Below, piece after piece: positions 18,023 to 26,944 of a DNA stretch of 64,000 nt. The first letter of the stretch is position 1. Each line of letters starts with the position of its first letter. The DNA comes from Luteococcus japonicus (GTDB taxonomy: Bacteria > Actinomycetota > Actinomycetes > Propionibacteriales > Propionibacteriaceae): the NCBI RefSeq assembly GCF_003752415.1, contig NZ_RKHG01000001.1:3162001-3226000 (forward strand), given 5' to 3'. A program made the position numbers and the translations under genes. The notes below the pieces were generated by a model. That model saw only the letters and a list, made by a program, of their open reading frames with translations. It was not told the origin of the DNA and searched no databases.

Positions 18023-19114
18023 TGTTGGTGGCAGACAGGTTCATGACACTCGGGTGATGGGAGCTTTCCCGCCGAGGGCGCTGTGGCCTCGTTCAGTGTT
18101 GTAGAACGTGAGCCAGTCGGCAAGGGCGTCGCGGCGTGCTTGGTTGCTGGTGAAGGGCTGTCGGTAGGCCCATTCGGTTGCCAGGGTCCGGTTGAGGCGC
18201 TCGACCTTGCCGTTTTGCCAGGGGCAGTGGGGCTTGATGAACTTCTGTTTCGCGTCGAGGGCTTCGACCGCGGCGATGAAGTCGCTGCTGTTGCGGTAGG
18301 CGAAGGCATTGTCGGTGATCACCCGCTCGATACGGGTGATGCCGTGGTCTGCGAAGAAGGCCGCGGCGCGGGTGAGGAAACCAGCGCAGGTGGGTCCCTT
18401 CTCGTCGTCGTGGATCTCGATGTAGGCCAGCCGGGTGTGGTCGTCGACCGCTGCGTGGACGTAGTCGTAGCCGATCTTTGCCCGCTTGTTCCTCTCGGCG
18501 CTGGTCGCGGCCCGTCCGCGGCTTCGCCAGCCTCCACCGTCGGGGATCTTGCCGATCTTCTTGACATCGAGGTGGATCAACTCACCGGGGTGTTCGCGTT
18601 CGTAGCGGCGGGTGGTGGCCTGGCTGCCGCGGATCACTGCTCCGGTGATCGGATCGAGGTGGGCCAACGGGGGCATGTGATGACGCTTCCAGATCGCCGA
18701 GACGGTGCGCGCGGGAACACCGGTCGCGGCGCTGGTGTGGGTTGGGCCCTGCCGGTGCAGCGCGCGGTGCGCCAGGACCCGGACCTCGACCTGGTGGTTG
18801 GTGCGCCGGGGCATGGTTCGGGGTCGGCTGGAGCGGTCATGCAGACCTGGTTCGCCGTGCTGGTCGTAGCGCTTGAGCCAGTGGTGTGCGCACTGGCGTG
18901 AGATTCCCATCGCCTTGGCGGCGTGGGCGACCTTCCAGCCTTGCTCGCGGACGCGCTGGACCAGCAGACGCCGACCGTTGACGTTCAGACGGGCTTTAGA
19001 GTGGGCCATGAGGACCTCCGTTGTTCATCTGTGACCTTCGACAAGCCACAACCCAACGGGGGTCCTCCCTTCACGTCAACCCGCAAACTGTCATGAACGT
19101 CCCTGCCACCAACA
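18023..19114 (-). mobile_element. Complete IS481-type insertion sequence (1,092 bp)
   Basis: Bounded by imperfect 28-bp inverted repeats starting TGTTGGTGGCAG (18023-18050 and 19087-19114, 24 of 28 positions matching). Flanked by a perfect 6-bp duplication GCTAGT. Carries one intact transposase gene on the minus strand. The clean ends and duplication indicate a recent insertion. Confidence 0.92.
18041..19009 (-). CDS. IS481 family transposase
   Basis: 322 residues, full length. An N-terminal helix-turn-helix (KAMGISRQCAHHWLKRYDQHG near 32-52) recognises the ends. The RNase H-like DDE core has Asp in LIHLDVKKIG near 147, Asp in RVITDNAF near 230 and Glu in NGKVERLNR near 269. ATG 19009 with GGAGG upstream. 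The stop lies inside the left terminal repeat, as is common in this family. Appears active. Confidence 0.93.
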   Translation of the reverse strand: MAHSKARLNVNGRRLLVQRVREQGWKVAHAAKAMGISRQCAHHWLKRYDQHGEPGLHDRSSRPRTMPRRTNHQVEVRVLAHRALHRQGPTHTSAATGVPARTVSAIWKRHHMPPLAHLDPITGAVIRGSQATTRRYEREHPGELIHLDVKKIGKIPDGGGWRSRGRAATSAERNKRAKIGYDYVHAAVDDHTRLAYIEIHDDEKGPTCAGFLTRAAAFFADHGITRIERVITDNAFAYRNSSDFIAAVEALDAKQKFIKPHCPWQNGKVERLNRTLATEWAYRQPFTSNQARRDALADWLTFYNTERGHSALGGKAPITRVS

Positions 19115-19120
19115 GCTAGT
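19115..19120 (+). repeat. Target-site duplication of the IS element, right copy
   Basis: GCTAGT directly after the right terminal repeat; identical to 18017-18022. Confidence 0.85.
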
Positions 19121-19161
19121 CGCCCATCCGTCATCCCTGGTGGATTGACCACTGATCAGGG

Positions 19162-19233
19162 GACGGTGCACGTCGGACTTCGACAGTGCTGTCCCTGCAA
19201 GTAGTGCATCACGTGGTTTCGACGTGCACCGTC
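19162..19233. repeat. 14-bp perfect inverted repeat with 44-bp spacer
   Basis: GACGGTGCACGTCG (19162-19175) and its exact complement CGACGTGCACCGTC (19220-19233). Both arms are flanked outward by GGGGA-like sequence, so the repeat resembles the ends of a tiny element or a long stem-loop. It was adjacent to mutM before the insertion sequence arrived. No coding content is seen in 19121-19271. Confidence 0.75.
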
Positions 19234-19271
19234 GGCTCCCCATGTCGAAGGGGCCACCCCAGCGGGAGCAT

Positions 19272-19735
19272 TCAGCGCACGGTGCTCAGGGTCGCCGGCC
19301 CCTCGGGCGTCATCCGGTAGGTCCAGACGCGACGATCGCTGCGGATCTCGACGGTGTCGTCACTGGTCCACCGGGGCGCCGCGAAGTCCGGTGGGGGAGA
19401 CCACCGCATCGCCGCGCGCGACCCCCATGGGGATGGAACCGACCAGGAGACAGAGCAAGAGCGCCGGTGACGACAGCAGGACCACCACGATGGGTGACCA
19501 CGCGCCAGCGCCGCCACGCGGTGAGGGCGGCCAGTGCGGACAGCAGCGCGAGGGGCGCCCACAGATGGTCCATGTCCCAGGGCTGGGCATGCACGAAGCC
19601 GTGGTGCTCGTCGCCCGTCGCCCCCAGGGCCAGCCTCAGCAGAGCCAGACCCACCAGGGCCAGGAAGAAGCGTGACGTGGGCCGTGCCCAACGGTCGGAT
19701 CGAGCGGATTTCCACGCAGGACGAGGCGCTGACAT
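19272..19735 (-). pseudogene. Small membrane protein with two frameshifts
   Basis: Starts at ATG 19735 behind GGTGGAG. The first frame gives MSAPRPAWKSARSDRW and two membrane spans (FFLALVGLALLRLALG; LWAPLALLSALAALTAW). A one-base shift near the CCC of 19497-19500 leads to a third span (VVVLLSSPALLLCLLVG). A second shift in a C-run near 19380-19400 leads to the end DDTVEIRSDRRVWTYRM. All three pieces are coherent in order, so it was one protein of about 153 residues. The shifts lie in C homopolymers, so sequencing error is possible. Family not recognised. Confidence 0.6.
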
Positions 19736-19849
19736 GTCTCCACCATCGTGCACCCGGGGGAGGAGGCCTCCCACCTAGGTCTTCGATGCGCCACACCACG
19801 GTGGCAGCCTGCCGATCTGTGGGCGAACGGCCGGTAAACTCCTGTGACT

Positions 19850-20473
19850 GTGAGCCACAACCCTGAGACCCGCGCGCAGCGCAGCAAGCGTCACATGCGC
19901 CAGTTCGTCAAGTTCGGCATGGTCGGGGGATCCGGTGTCGTGGTGAACATGGTCGTGGCCGTCATCATGACGAAGCTGCACGGTGGCACCTCCCACGACA
20001 ACGACCCCATCTGGTATGTCACCGGTCGGCACGCGCTCCGCTACACACATGTGGTGTGGATCGGCGCCTTCATCGTGGCCAATTTCTGGAACTTCCAGCT
20101 GAACCGTTCCTGGACCTTCAAGCGCGAGCACCGGCGAGGCTGGTGGGCGGAGTTCTGGCCCTTCTTCGCCGTCGGCAGCATTGCCGCCCTTGTCGGTCTG
20201 GTCATCAAGACCTACCTGCGCAATCCAACGTCGCCGGTCTACCTTCCAGATTCGATCTTCAATGAGGACCAAGGCCTCCGCGCGCGGGCCTACTGGGCGC
20301 AATTGATCACCATCATCCTGACGCTGCCGATCAACTTCGTGGTCAACAAGCTGTGGACCTTCCGCGCCGTCAAGCATCCGCACGGCCAGGCTGAAGTGCC
20401 GCTCGTGGCGCCCGTGGTCGCGCCTGAGGCCCTGACTTCGGACAAGGTGCTCGACGCCGCCGAGACGGAGTGA
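19850..20473 (+). CDS. GtrA family membrane protein
   Basis: 207 residues with four membrane spans and the GtrA signature FVKFGMVGGSGVVVNMVV near 19-36 and NFWNFQLNRSWTFK near 80-93. GtrA proteins are thought to flip polyprenyl-linked sugars or act in teichoic/surface polysaccharide glycosylation. GTG 19850 is preferred over 19844 because the -10-like TAAACT ends at 19840. Ends 4 bp before smc. Confidence 0.8.
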   Translation: MSHNPETRAQRSKRHMRQFVKFGMVGGSGVVVNMVVAVIMTKLHGGTSHDNDPIWYVTGRHALRYTHVVWIGAFIVANFWNFQLNRSWTFKREHRRGWWAEFWPFFAVGSIAALVGLVIKTYLRNPTSPVYLPDSIFNEDQGLRARAYWAQLITIILTLPINFVVNKLWTFRAVKHPHGQAEVPLVAPVVAPEALTSDKVLDAAETE

Positions 20474-20477
20474 ACGG

Positions 20478-23400
20478 GTGTACCTCAAGAGCCTGACGCT
20501 GCGAGGCTTCAAGTCCTTCGCGTCGGCGACGACGCTGAACTTCGAGCCCGGCATCACCTGCGTCGTGGGCCCCAATGGCTCGGGCAAGTCCAATGTCGTG
20601 GACGCCCTGAGCTGGGTGATGGGCGAGCAGGGCGCCAAGAGCCTTCGTGGCGGCAAGATGGAGGACGTCATCTTCGCCGGCACCTCCGGCCGTTCGCCGC
20701 TGGGCCGCGCCGAGGTGAGCCTGACCATCGACAACACCGATGGTGCGCTGCCCATCGAGTACACCGAGGTGACCATCACCCGCACCATGTTCCGCAATGG
20801 CGGCAGTGACTACTCCATCAACGGCCACTCGGCCCGCCTGCTGGACGTGCAGGAACTGCTCAGCGACTCCGGCATCGGCCGGGAGATGCACGTCATCGTC
20901 GGGCAGGGGCAGCTGGACACCATCCTGCAGGCCACCCCGGAGATTCGTCGTGGCTTCATCGAGGAGGCGGCCGGTGTCCTGAAGCACCGCAAGCGCAAGG
21001 AGAAGGCGCTGCGCAAGCTGGACTCCACCCAGGGCAACCTGGACCGACTGCAGGACCTCGTCGCGGAGATCCGACGCCAGCTCAAGCCCCTGGGGCGTCA
21101 GGCTGCCGTCGCCCGCAAGGCCGCCGTCATCCAGGCCGAACTGCGCGATGCCAAGGCCCGGCTGCTGGCCGACGACCTCACCCAGGCCACCCTCGCGCTG
21201 GAGACGGACCTGGCCGACGAGAAGGCACTCAACGACGCCCGCGCGCGTGCCGAGGCCCGGTTGGAGGCCGCTCGGGAGGCGGAACTGGCCGCCGAGCTCG
21301 TCGTGGCCCAGGCCCAACCGCGCCTCAACCGGGCCCAGGACACCTGGTACGCCCTGGCCGCCCTGCGGGAACGTGTCACCACCACCCAGCAGATCGCCGC
21401 CGAACGCATGCGGCATGCGGATGCCCAGCCGGAACTGGGACGCCCCGGGCGCGACCCCGAACAGCTGGAGCGTGACGCCGAGACGGCCCGCACCGAGGAG
21501 AACGAGCTGCGGCAGGAGGTCGACGAGCTCACCCAGAAGCTCGCCGACGCGCAGTTGCGCCGCACCGCCGCGGAGAAGGCCCACGCCGAGGCGGACAAGG
21601 CCCATGCCGCCCAGCTGCGCGCCATCGCGGACCGTCGGGAGGGCCTGGCCCGACTGACGGGCCAGGTCAACTCACTGAAGTCCCGTCTCGACGCCAGCTC
21701 CGAGGAGGCCCAACGTCTGGCCGCCCAGCGCGACGAGGCGCTGGCCCGCGCCGAGAAGGCTGCAGCCGAACTCGCCGAGGCACAGCAGCGGGCCGACTCC
21801 CATCAGGGTGACGGTGGGGAACTCGTCGCCGCCCAGCAGCGCGCCACCGAGAAGGTCTCCGCGCTGGGGCAGGCCGTGCAGGAACTGCGCCGCACCGAGC
21901 AGCAGGCACAGCAGGAACGCGCCGGTCTGGCCGCACGCATCGAGGCCCTGGAGATGGGGCTGGACCGCACCGATGCCCCGGCGGCCCTGCTGGCGGCGCG
22001 GGACAGGTTCGGGGGAGTGCTGGGCCAGCTCGCCGAACTTCTGGGCATCGAGTCCGGCTGGGAGACGGCCATCGCCGCGGCCCTCGGCACGGCCACCGAG
22101 GCCATCGCCGTCGACTCCCTGGATGCCGCAGAGGATGCCCTGACCCACCTGAAGGAGGGGGACCTGGGCCGCGCCGGACTGCTGCTGGCCGGCGCCACCC
22201 GCAGCGGCACCACCGAGATCCCCGACGGACTGCACAGCGCCCTCGACGTGATCACGGTCGCCCAGCCACTGCTGCCCGCGTTGGAGCGGCTGCTCGGGCA
22301 CGTCGTGCTGGTGGAGGACATCGAGCAGGCCACCGCCGTCGCCAGGCAGAATCCGGACCTGTCCGCCGTCACCCGCGAGGGCGACGTCGTCTCGGCGTGG
22401 TTCGTCACCGGTGGATCCGCCTCGAGATCCTCCCTGCTGGAGATCCAGGCCGCCGTCGACACCGCCCGCAGCGGCCTCGACGATGCCGTCGCCGCCATCG
22501 GGGAGCTGCAGTGCAGGATCAAGGAGCAGGACCGGCTGCTGGAAGCGGCCAATGCGGAGCGGATCGCTGTACGCCAGGCCGTCAAGGAGTCGGAACGCGA
22601 GGCCTCGGACCTGAACCGCCAGGTCAGCGTGCTGGCCCAGGCGGAGAAGTCCGCCCGCGGCGAGGCCGAGCGTCTCGAACGTTCCATCGCCACCGCCCAG
22701 GCCACCCGCGCCAAGGACGAGGCCGGGCTGGCCGAGTTGGAGGAGCGGCTGGCGCGCGCCTCCGACGAACAGGACATCGCCGAGCCGGACTCCTCCGAAC
22801 GCGACCGGCATGCTGACGAGGCGCGTCGGGCCCGGACCGACGAGATGGATGCCCGGCTCGCGCTGCGCACCGCCGAGGAGAGGGTGCGCGCCCTGGCCGG
22901 CCGGGCCGATTCGCTGCGCCGCGCCGCGCTGGCAGAGCGTCAGGCCCGGGAGAAGGCCGCCGCCCGCGCCGCCCAGTTGCGACGCGAGGCCGAGGCCGCC
23001 ACCGCCGTGCATGCCGCGGCCGGCTGGCTGCTCACCCGCGTCGATGCCTCCCGCGCCCTGGCCACCACCGAACGCAATGACGCCGAGGCCGCCCGCGTTT
23101 CCGCCGAGGGTGCGCTGGGTGTGGCCCGTCGGGAGACCCGCGAGCTGGCCAAGGAGGTGGAGAAGCTCGTCGAGGGCGCCCACCGTGACGAGATGGCCCG
23201 CATCGAGGTGAAGATGCGCATCGAGTCACTGGCAGAGCGAGTCATGAGCGAGCTGGGCATCGAGGCCGAGATCCTGATGAAGGAGTACGGCCCGGACCAG
23301 TTCGTCCCCGTCATCACCAGGCCCGACGGCACGGCCCTGGATGAGGACGACGAGGTTCCCGACCCCATTCCCTTCGTGCGTGAGCAGCAGGCCAAGCGAC

Positions 23401-24032
23401 TGCGCACAGCCGAACGCAACCTGCAGGTGCTGGGCCGGGTCAATCCCTTGGCGCTGGAGGAGTTCGACGCCATGCAGGAGCGCCACGCCTTCCTCGCCGA
23501 GCAGTTGGAGGACCTGCGGCAGACCCGCAAGGACCTGATGGACATCGTCGACGAGGTGGACCGACGCGTCGAGGAGGTCTTCGCCCAGGCCTACGAGGAC
23601 GTGGAGAAGACCTTCAACGACGTCTTCCCGCGCCTCTTTCCCGGCGGCGAGGGCCGGCTGGTGCTCACCGAACCCGGCCAGTGGCTCACCACCGGCGTCG
23701 ACGTCGAGGCGCGGCCGGCCGGCAAGAAGGTCAAGCGGCTGTCGCTGCTCTCCGGTGGAGAGCGTTCCCTGGTGGCCGTGGCCTTCCTGGTCAGCCTGTT
23801 CATCGCCCGTCCCAGCCCCTTCTACATCCTCGACGAGGTGGAGGCGGCGCTGGACGACGCGAACCTGGGTCGTCTGCTGGGGATCTACGAGCAGCTGCGC
23901 GAGAACTCCCAGCTGCTGGTGATCACCCACCAGAAGCGGACCATGGAGATCGCCGATGCCCTCTACGGCGTCACCATGCGCGGTGACGGGGTCTCGACGG
24001 TGATCAGCCAGCGCTTGCATCACGAACAGTGA
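20478..24032 (+). CDS. smc: Chromosome segregation protein SMC
   Basis: 1,184 residues, the normal length. An ATPase of the SMC-ScpAB condensin that organises the nucleoid. N-terminal head with Walker A GPNGSGKSNVVDA near 31-43; long Ala/Glu/Arg-rich coiled coils at about 170-500 and 650-1000; hinge around 505-640 with GVLGQLAELLGIE; C-terminal head with the ABC signature LSGGERS near 1090 and Walker B FYILDEVEAALDD near 1115. ftsY downstream is a common SMC neighbour. Confidence 0.97.
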   Translation: MYLKSLTLRGFKSFASATTLNFEPGITCVVGPNGSGKSNVVDALSWVMGEQGAKSLRGGKMEDVIFAGTSGRSPLGRAEVSLTIDNTDGALPIEYTEVTITRTMFRNGGSDYSINGHSARLLDVQELLSDSGIGREMHVIVGQGQLDTILQATPEIRRGFIEEAAGVLKHRKRKEKALRKLDSTQGNLDRLQDLVAEIRRQLKPLGRQAAVARKAAVIQAELRDAKARLLADDLTQATLALETDLADEKALNDARARAEARLEAAREAELAAELVVAQAQPRLNRAQDTWYALAALRERVTTTQQIAAERMRHADAQPELGRPGRDPEQLERDAETARTEENELRQEVDELTQKLADAQLRRTAAEKAHAEADKAHAAQLRAIADRREGLARLTGQVNSLKSRLDASSEEAQRLAAQRDEALARAEKAAAELAEAQQRADSHQGDGGELVAAQQRATEKVSALGQAVQELRRTEQQAQQERAGLAARIEALEMGLDRTDAPAALLAARDRFGGVLGQLAELLGIESGWETAIAAALGTATEAIAVDSLDAAEDALTHLKEGDLGRAGLLLAGATRSGTTEIPDGLHSALDVITVAQPLLPALERLLGHVVLVEDIEQATAVARQNPDLSAVTREGDVVSAWFVTGGSASRSSLLEIQAAVDTARSGLDDAVAAIGELQCRIKEQDRLLEAANAERIAVRQAVKESEREASDLNRQVSVLAQAEKSARGEAERLERSIATAQATRAKDEAGLAELEERLARASDEQDIAEPDSSERDRHADEARRARTDEMDARLALRTAEERVRALAGRADSLRRAALAERQAREKAAARAAQLRREAEAATAVHAAAGWLLTRVDASRALATTERNDAEAARVSAEGALGVARRETRELAKEVEKLVEGAHRDEMARIEVKMRIESLAERVMSELGIEAEILMKEYGPDQFVPVITRPDGTALDEDDEVPDPIPFVREQQAKRLRTAERNLQVLGRVNPLALEEFDAMQERHAFLAEQLEDLRQTRKDLMDIVDEVDRRVEEVFAQAYEDVEKTFNDVFPRLFPGGEGRLVLTEPGQWLTTGVDVEARPAGKKVKRLSLLSGGERSLVAVAFLVSLFIARPSPFYILDEVEAALDDANLGRLLGIYEQLRENSQLLVITHQKRTMEIADALYGVTMRGDGVSTVISQRLHHEQ

Positions 24033-24144
24033 GGCGCAACTGAGTCTTTGCTGTGTGTTCACTCAGTGGTGGGCATGTTGCGTCGCTGTGATGCCCATCC
24101 GAGCGGCAGAATGGGGGTACCACCTCAGCAAGGAAGCAGCACCA

Positions 24145-24363
24145 GTGACCGCCTTCTTCATCGCCCTGTTCTTCATCCTCGTCATCGGCGTCGCCGTGAT
24201 GGCCGTCGTCGCCGTCGGGATGGAGGGCAATTTCCGGGAACGCGCACCGCGGATGGCCAATGGCCTGGCCGAGGCCGCTCGGCACATGAACGGTGACGCG
24301 GAGCCCCCGCAGGCCCTGATCGACCTGCTTCCCGAGCAGCTGGTGGGCACCGCCAAGCGCTGA
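24145..24363 (+). CDS. Small membrane protein of unknown function
   Basis: 72 residues. One N-terminal membrane span (FFIALFFILVIGVAVMAVVAVG), then a soluble tail ending ALIDLLPEQLVGTAKR. GTG start with AAGGAAG upstream. Small proteins of this type sit between smc and ftsY in related actinobacteria. No function is known to me. Confidence 0.65.
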   Translation: MTAFFIALFFILVIGVAVMAVVAVGMEGNFRERAPRMANGLAEAARHMNGDAEPPQALIDLLPEQLVGTAKR

Positions 24364-24383
24364 GCCCCCGGTAGGGTGGGCGC

Positions 24384-25508
24384 GTGAACCCATTCCTGGA
24401 CCAATTCTTCTGGTGGATCATCGGCGGCGTCATCGCCTGCCTGCTTCTGGCGACGGGCATCATCTACGTCGGCAATCGTCGTGGTCTGGCACGCAAGGCG
24501 CAGACCCCCGAGGTCACACCGACCGTGCCGTCCGAGGGGACGGACCTCCAGCCGGTCGAACCGGAGACCGGGATCGAGGTCCCCGAGTCCGCTGGCTCGC
24601 GGCTGGCCCGTCTTCGCCGCCGCCTGGCCGGCAGCAACAATGTCCTGGCCCGTGGCCTGGCGGACCTGCTCTCGCGCGACCGTCTCGACGAGGACACTTG
24701 GGATGACTTCGAGGCGACGCTGATCTCGTCGGACCTCGGCGTCGGGCCGACGACGGAACTGGTCACCACACTGCGACGCGAACTGTCCATCTATGGTGTC
24801 AACGACTCCGGCCAGGCTGCCACCGTGCTGCGTCGCGAACTGGTCAAGATCGTCGACCCGACGATGGACCGCTCCCTGGACCTGACCGGCCGCGACGGGA
24901 AGCCCGCCGTCGTGATGGTGGTGGGTGTCAACGGCACCGGCAAGACCACCACGGTCGGCAAGCTGGCCCGCGTGCTGGTGGCCGAGAACAAGTCCGTCCT
25001 GCTCGGTGCGGCCGACACCTTCCGTGCCGCCGCCGCGGAGCAGTTGTCCACCTGGGGCGAGCGGGTCGGCGTCGAGACGGTGCGTGGTGAGGAAGGCGCG
25101 GATCCGGCGTCGGTGGCCTACCGCGCCGTGGAGAAGGGCATCGCCGACGGCGTCGACGTCGTGCTGATCGACACGGCAGGCCGTCTGCACACCAAGACCG
25201 GCCTGATGGACGAGCTGGGCAAGGTCAAGCGCGTCGTGGAGAAGATCGCCCCGGTGGGCGAGGTGCTCCTGGTACTGGACGCCACCACCGGTCAGAACGG
25301 CCTGGTGCAGGCCCGCATCTTCCGCGACGTCGTGGACGTCACTGGTCTGGTCCTCACCAAGCTTGACGGCTCCGCCAAGGGTGGCATCGTCGTCCAGGTA
25401 CAGCGTGAGCTCGGGGTTCCCGTGAAGCTGATCGGTCTGGGTGAGGGAGTCGACGACCTGGCGCCCTTCGAGGCCGAGGGATTCGTCACCGGTCTGATGG
25501 GAGAATGA
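24384..25508 (+). CDS. ftsY: Signal recognition particle receptor FtsY
   Basis: 374 residues. The membrane-bound GTPase that docks SRP-ribosome complexes at the translocon. An N-terminal transmembrane segment (IIGGVIACLLLATGIIYVG), a short acidic linker, then the NG domain: GVNGTGKTTTVGK near 178-190, DTFRAAAAEQL, DTAGRLHTKTGLMDE and TKLDGSAKGG. GTG start 7 nt after TAGGGT (24372-24377): leaderless. Partner of Ffh encoded at 30.7 kb. Confidence 0.96.
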   Translation: MNPFLDQFFWWIIGGVIACLLLATGIIYVGNRRGLARKAQTPEVTPTVPSEGTDLQPVEPETGIEVPESAGSRLARLRRRLAGSNNVLARGLADLLSRDRLDEDTWDDFEATLISSDLGVGPTTELVTTLRRELSIYGVNDSGQAATVLRRELVKIVDPTMDRSLDLTGRDGKPAVVMVVGVNGTGKTTTVGKLARVLVAENKSVLLGAADTFRAAAAEQLSTWGERVGVETVRGEEGADPASVAYRAVEKGIADGVDVVLIDTAGRLHTKTGLMDELGKVKRVVEKIAPVGEVLLVLDATTGQNGLVQARIFRDVVDVTGLVLTKLDGSAKGGIVVQVQRELGVPVKLIGLGEGVDDLAPFEAEGFVTGLMGE

Positions 25509-25513
25509 CCAAG

Positions 25514-25537
25514 TTCACATCAATTGTGTGAATTTTT
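25514..25537 (+). terminator. AT-rich hairpin with T tract after ftsY
   Basis: TTCACA-TCAATTG-TGTGAA followed by TTTTTG, 5 nt after the ftsY stop. The stem is weak but the T tract is well placed. The same dyad could also serve as a regulator operator upstream of egsA. Confidence 0.45.
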
Positions 25538-25576
25538 GCGACTGCGCCTGTTAATCGGGCGGAGTCGCGCCACAAT
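25538..25576 (+). promoter_or_regulatory. egsA promoter region with a palindrome over the -35
   Basis: GCGACTGCGCC (25538-25548) and GGCGGAGTCGC (25558-25568) form an 11-bp dyad with one mismatch and a 9-nt centre. It occupies the -35 position of the putative -10 CACAAT (25571-25576), which is 6 nt before the ATG. The lack of a -35 match suggests regulated expression. Confidence 0.45.
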
Positions 25577-25582
25577 GGAGGC

Positions 25583-26944
25583 ATGACTTCCGAACTGATC
25601 ACCAAGGCACTTGAGACGGCCACGGACACCAAGGCGATCATCGCCGGCAGTGGCGTGGTCACCCAGACCGGGCAGGTCTTCCGGGACTGCTTCGGCACCC
25701 AGCGCGCCATCGTCATCGCCGACGAGAACACCTGGGCCGTTGCTGGAGACGCGGTGCGCGACAGCCTGACCGCCGCCGGTATCGACCAGGCCGAGCCCTA
25801 CGTCTTCCCGGGCACCCCCACCCTCTACGCGGGCTATGAGAACGTGGAGATCCTGCGCGAGCACCTGCGCGGCATCGACGCCGTCGCGGTCTCCATCGCG
25901 TCGGGCACCCTCAATGACCTCACCAAGCTGGCCTCCGGCGAACTGGGCCGGCCCTACATGAATGTCTGTACGGCTGCGAGCATGGACGGCTACGCGGCCT
26001 TCGGAGCCTCCATCACGCGCGACGGCTTCAAGATCACCCGAAACTGCCCCGCCCCCACCGCAGTGGTGGCTGACCTGGACATCATGGGCGCCGCACCCCA
26101 GCGCCTGACCGCCACCGGTTTCGGGGACCTGATCGAGAAGGTGCCCGGCGGTGCCGACTGGCTGCTGTCCGACGAGCTGGGCGTCGAGGAGGTCGACGAC
26201 TACGTCTGGTCCTTGGTGCAGGACAACCTGCGCGGTGCGCTGTCCGATCCCACAGGTTGTGCGGCCGGAAACCCGAAGGCCATCGAGGGCCTGGCCGAGG
26301 GGCTCTTGATGTCCGGGCTGGCGATGCAGGCCCACCAGTCCTCGCGTCCTGCCTCCGGCGCTGGGCACAACTTCAGCCACCAGTGGGAGATGGAGGGGCA
26401 CGGACTGGACTGGGAGCCGCCGCTGAGCCACGGCAACAAGGTGGGCCTGGGCACCGTGGCCGTCTGCGCCCTGTACGAGAAGGTGCTGCAGCTGGACATC
26501 GAGGCCGTCGACGTGGACGCCGCCGTGGCCGCGTGGCCGGACGAGCAGGCCAATGACGAGCGGGTTGCCGCACTGCAGCCCATCGAGGCCATCCGGGAGG
26601 CGGCACTGGGGCAGTCCCGCGCCAAGTACGTCGGCCCGGACAAGATCCGAGAGCGGATCGAACTGATCAAGGCCCACTGGCCGAAGATCATCGAGCGGGT
26701 CACCCCGCAGCTGGTCACCGCCGAGGAGGCGGCGCGGATGCTGAAGGAGGTCGGCGGGCCCTACCACCCGGCCCAGGTCGGCATCGACCAGGACAAGCTG
26801 AAGCTCACCTACTACCAGGCCCAGACCATCCGCAGCCGCTACACCATCCTGGACACCCTGCAGGAGCTCGGGCTGCTGGGCCAGGTCATCGACTCCCTCT
26901 TCGAGGGCGACGGCTACTGGGCCCAGCACCCCACGGCTGACTGA
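25583..26944 (+). CDS. egsA: sn-glycerol-1-phosphate dehydrogenase
   Basis: 453 residues. Reduces dihydroxyacetone phosphate to sn-glycerol-1-phosphate, the enantiomer used in archaeal lipids. Belongs to the iron/zinc alcohol-dehydrogenase-like fold (AraM/EgsA). The N-terminal NAD(P)-binding part has SIASGTLNDLTKL near 111-123. The metal ligands are expected in ATGFGDLIEK near 178, the SGAGHNFSHQWE His cluster near 258-268, and LSHGNKVGLG near 282. In bacteria the product role is uncertain (AraM of Bacillus makes heptaprenylglyceryl phosphate precursors). Leaderless start. Confidence 0.85.
   Translation: MTSELITKALETATDTKAIIAGSGVVTQTGQVFRDCFGTQRAIVIADENTWAVAGDAVRDSLTAAGIDQAEPYVFPGTPTLYAGYENVEILREHLRGIDAVAVSIASGTLNDLTKLASGELGRPYMNVCTAASMDGYAAFGASITRDGFKITRNCPAPTAVVADLDIMGAAPQRLTATGFGDLIEKVPGGADWLLSDELGVEEVDDYVWSLVQDNLRGALSDPTGCAAGNPKAIEGLAEGLLMSGLAMQAHQSSRPASGAGHNFSHQWEMEGHGLDWEPPLSHGNKVGLGTVAVCALYEKVLQLDIEAVDVDAAVAAWPDEQANDERVAALQPIEAIREAALGQSRAKYVGPDKIRERIELIKAHWPKIIERVTPQLVTAEEAARMLKEVGGPYHPAQVGIDQDKLKLTYYQAQTIRSRYTILDTLQELGLLGQVIDSLFEGDGYWAQHPTAD

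Noticed and set aside
19272-19799. A 175-residue Arg/Pro/Trp-rich minus-strand protein
   Set aside because: Only its last 30 residues fit a real C-terminus; the rest is an out-of-frame reading of the frameshifted membrane protein.
25514-25532. CRP-type operator (TGTGA-N6-TCACA)
   Set aside because: The half-sites are in the opposite order (TTCACA-N7-TGTGAA), and a T tract follows, so a terminator is at least as likely; kept only as an ambiguous element.
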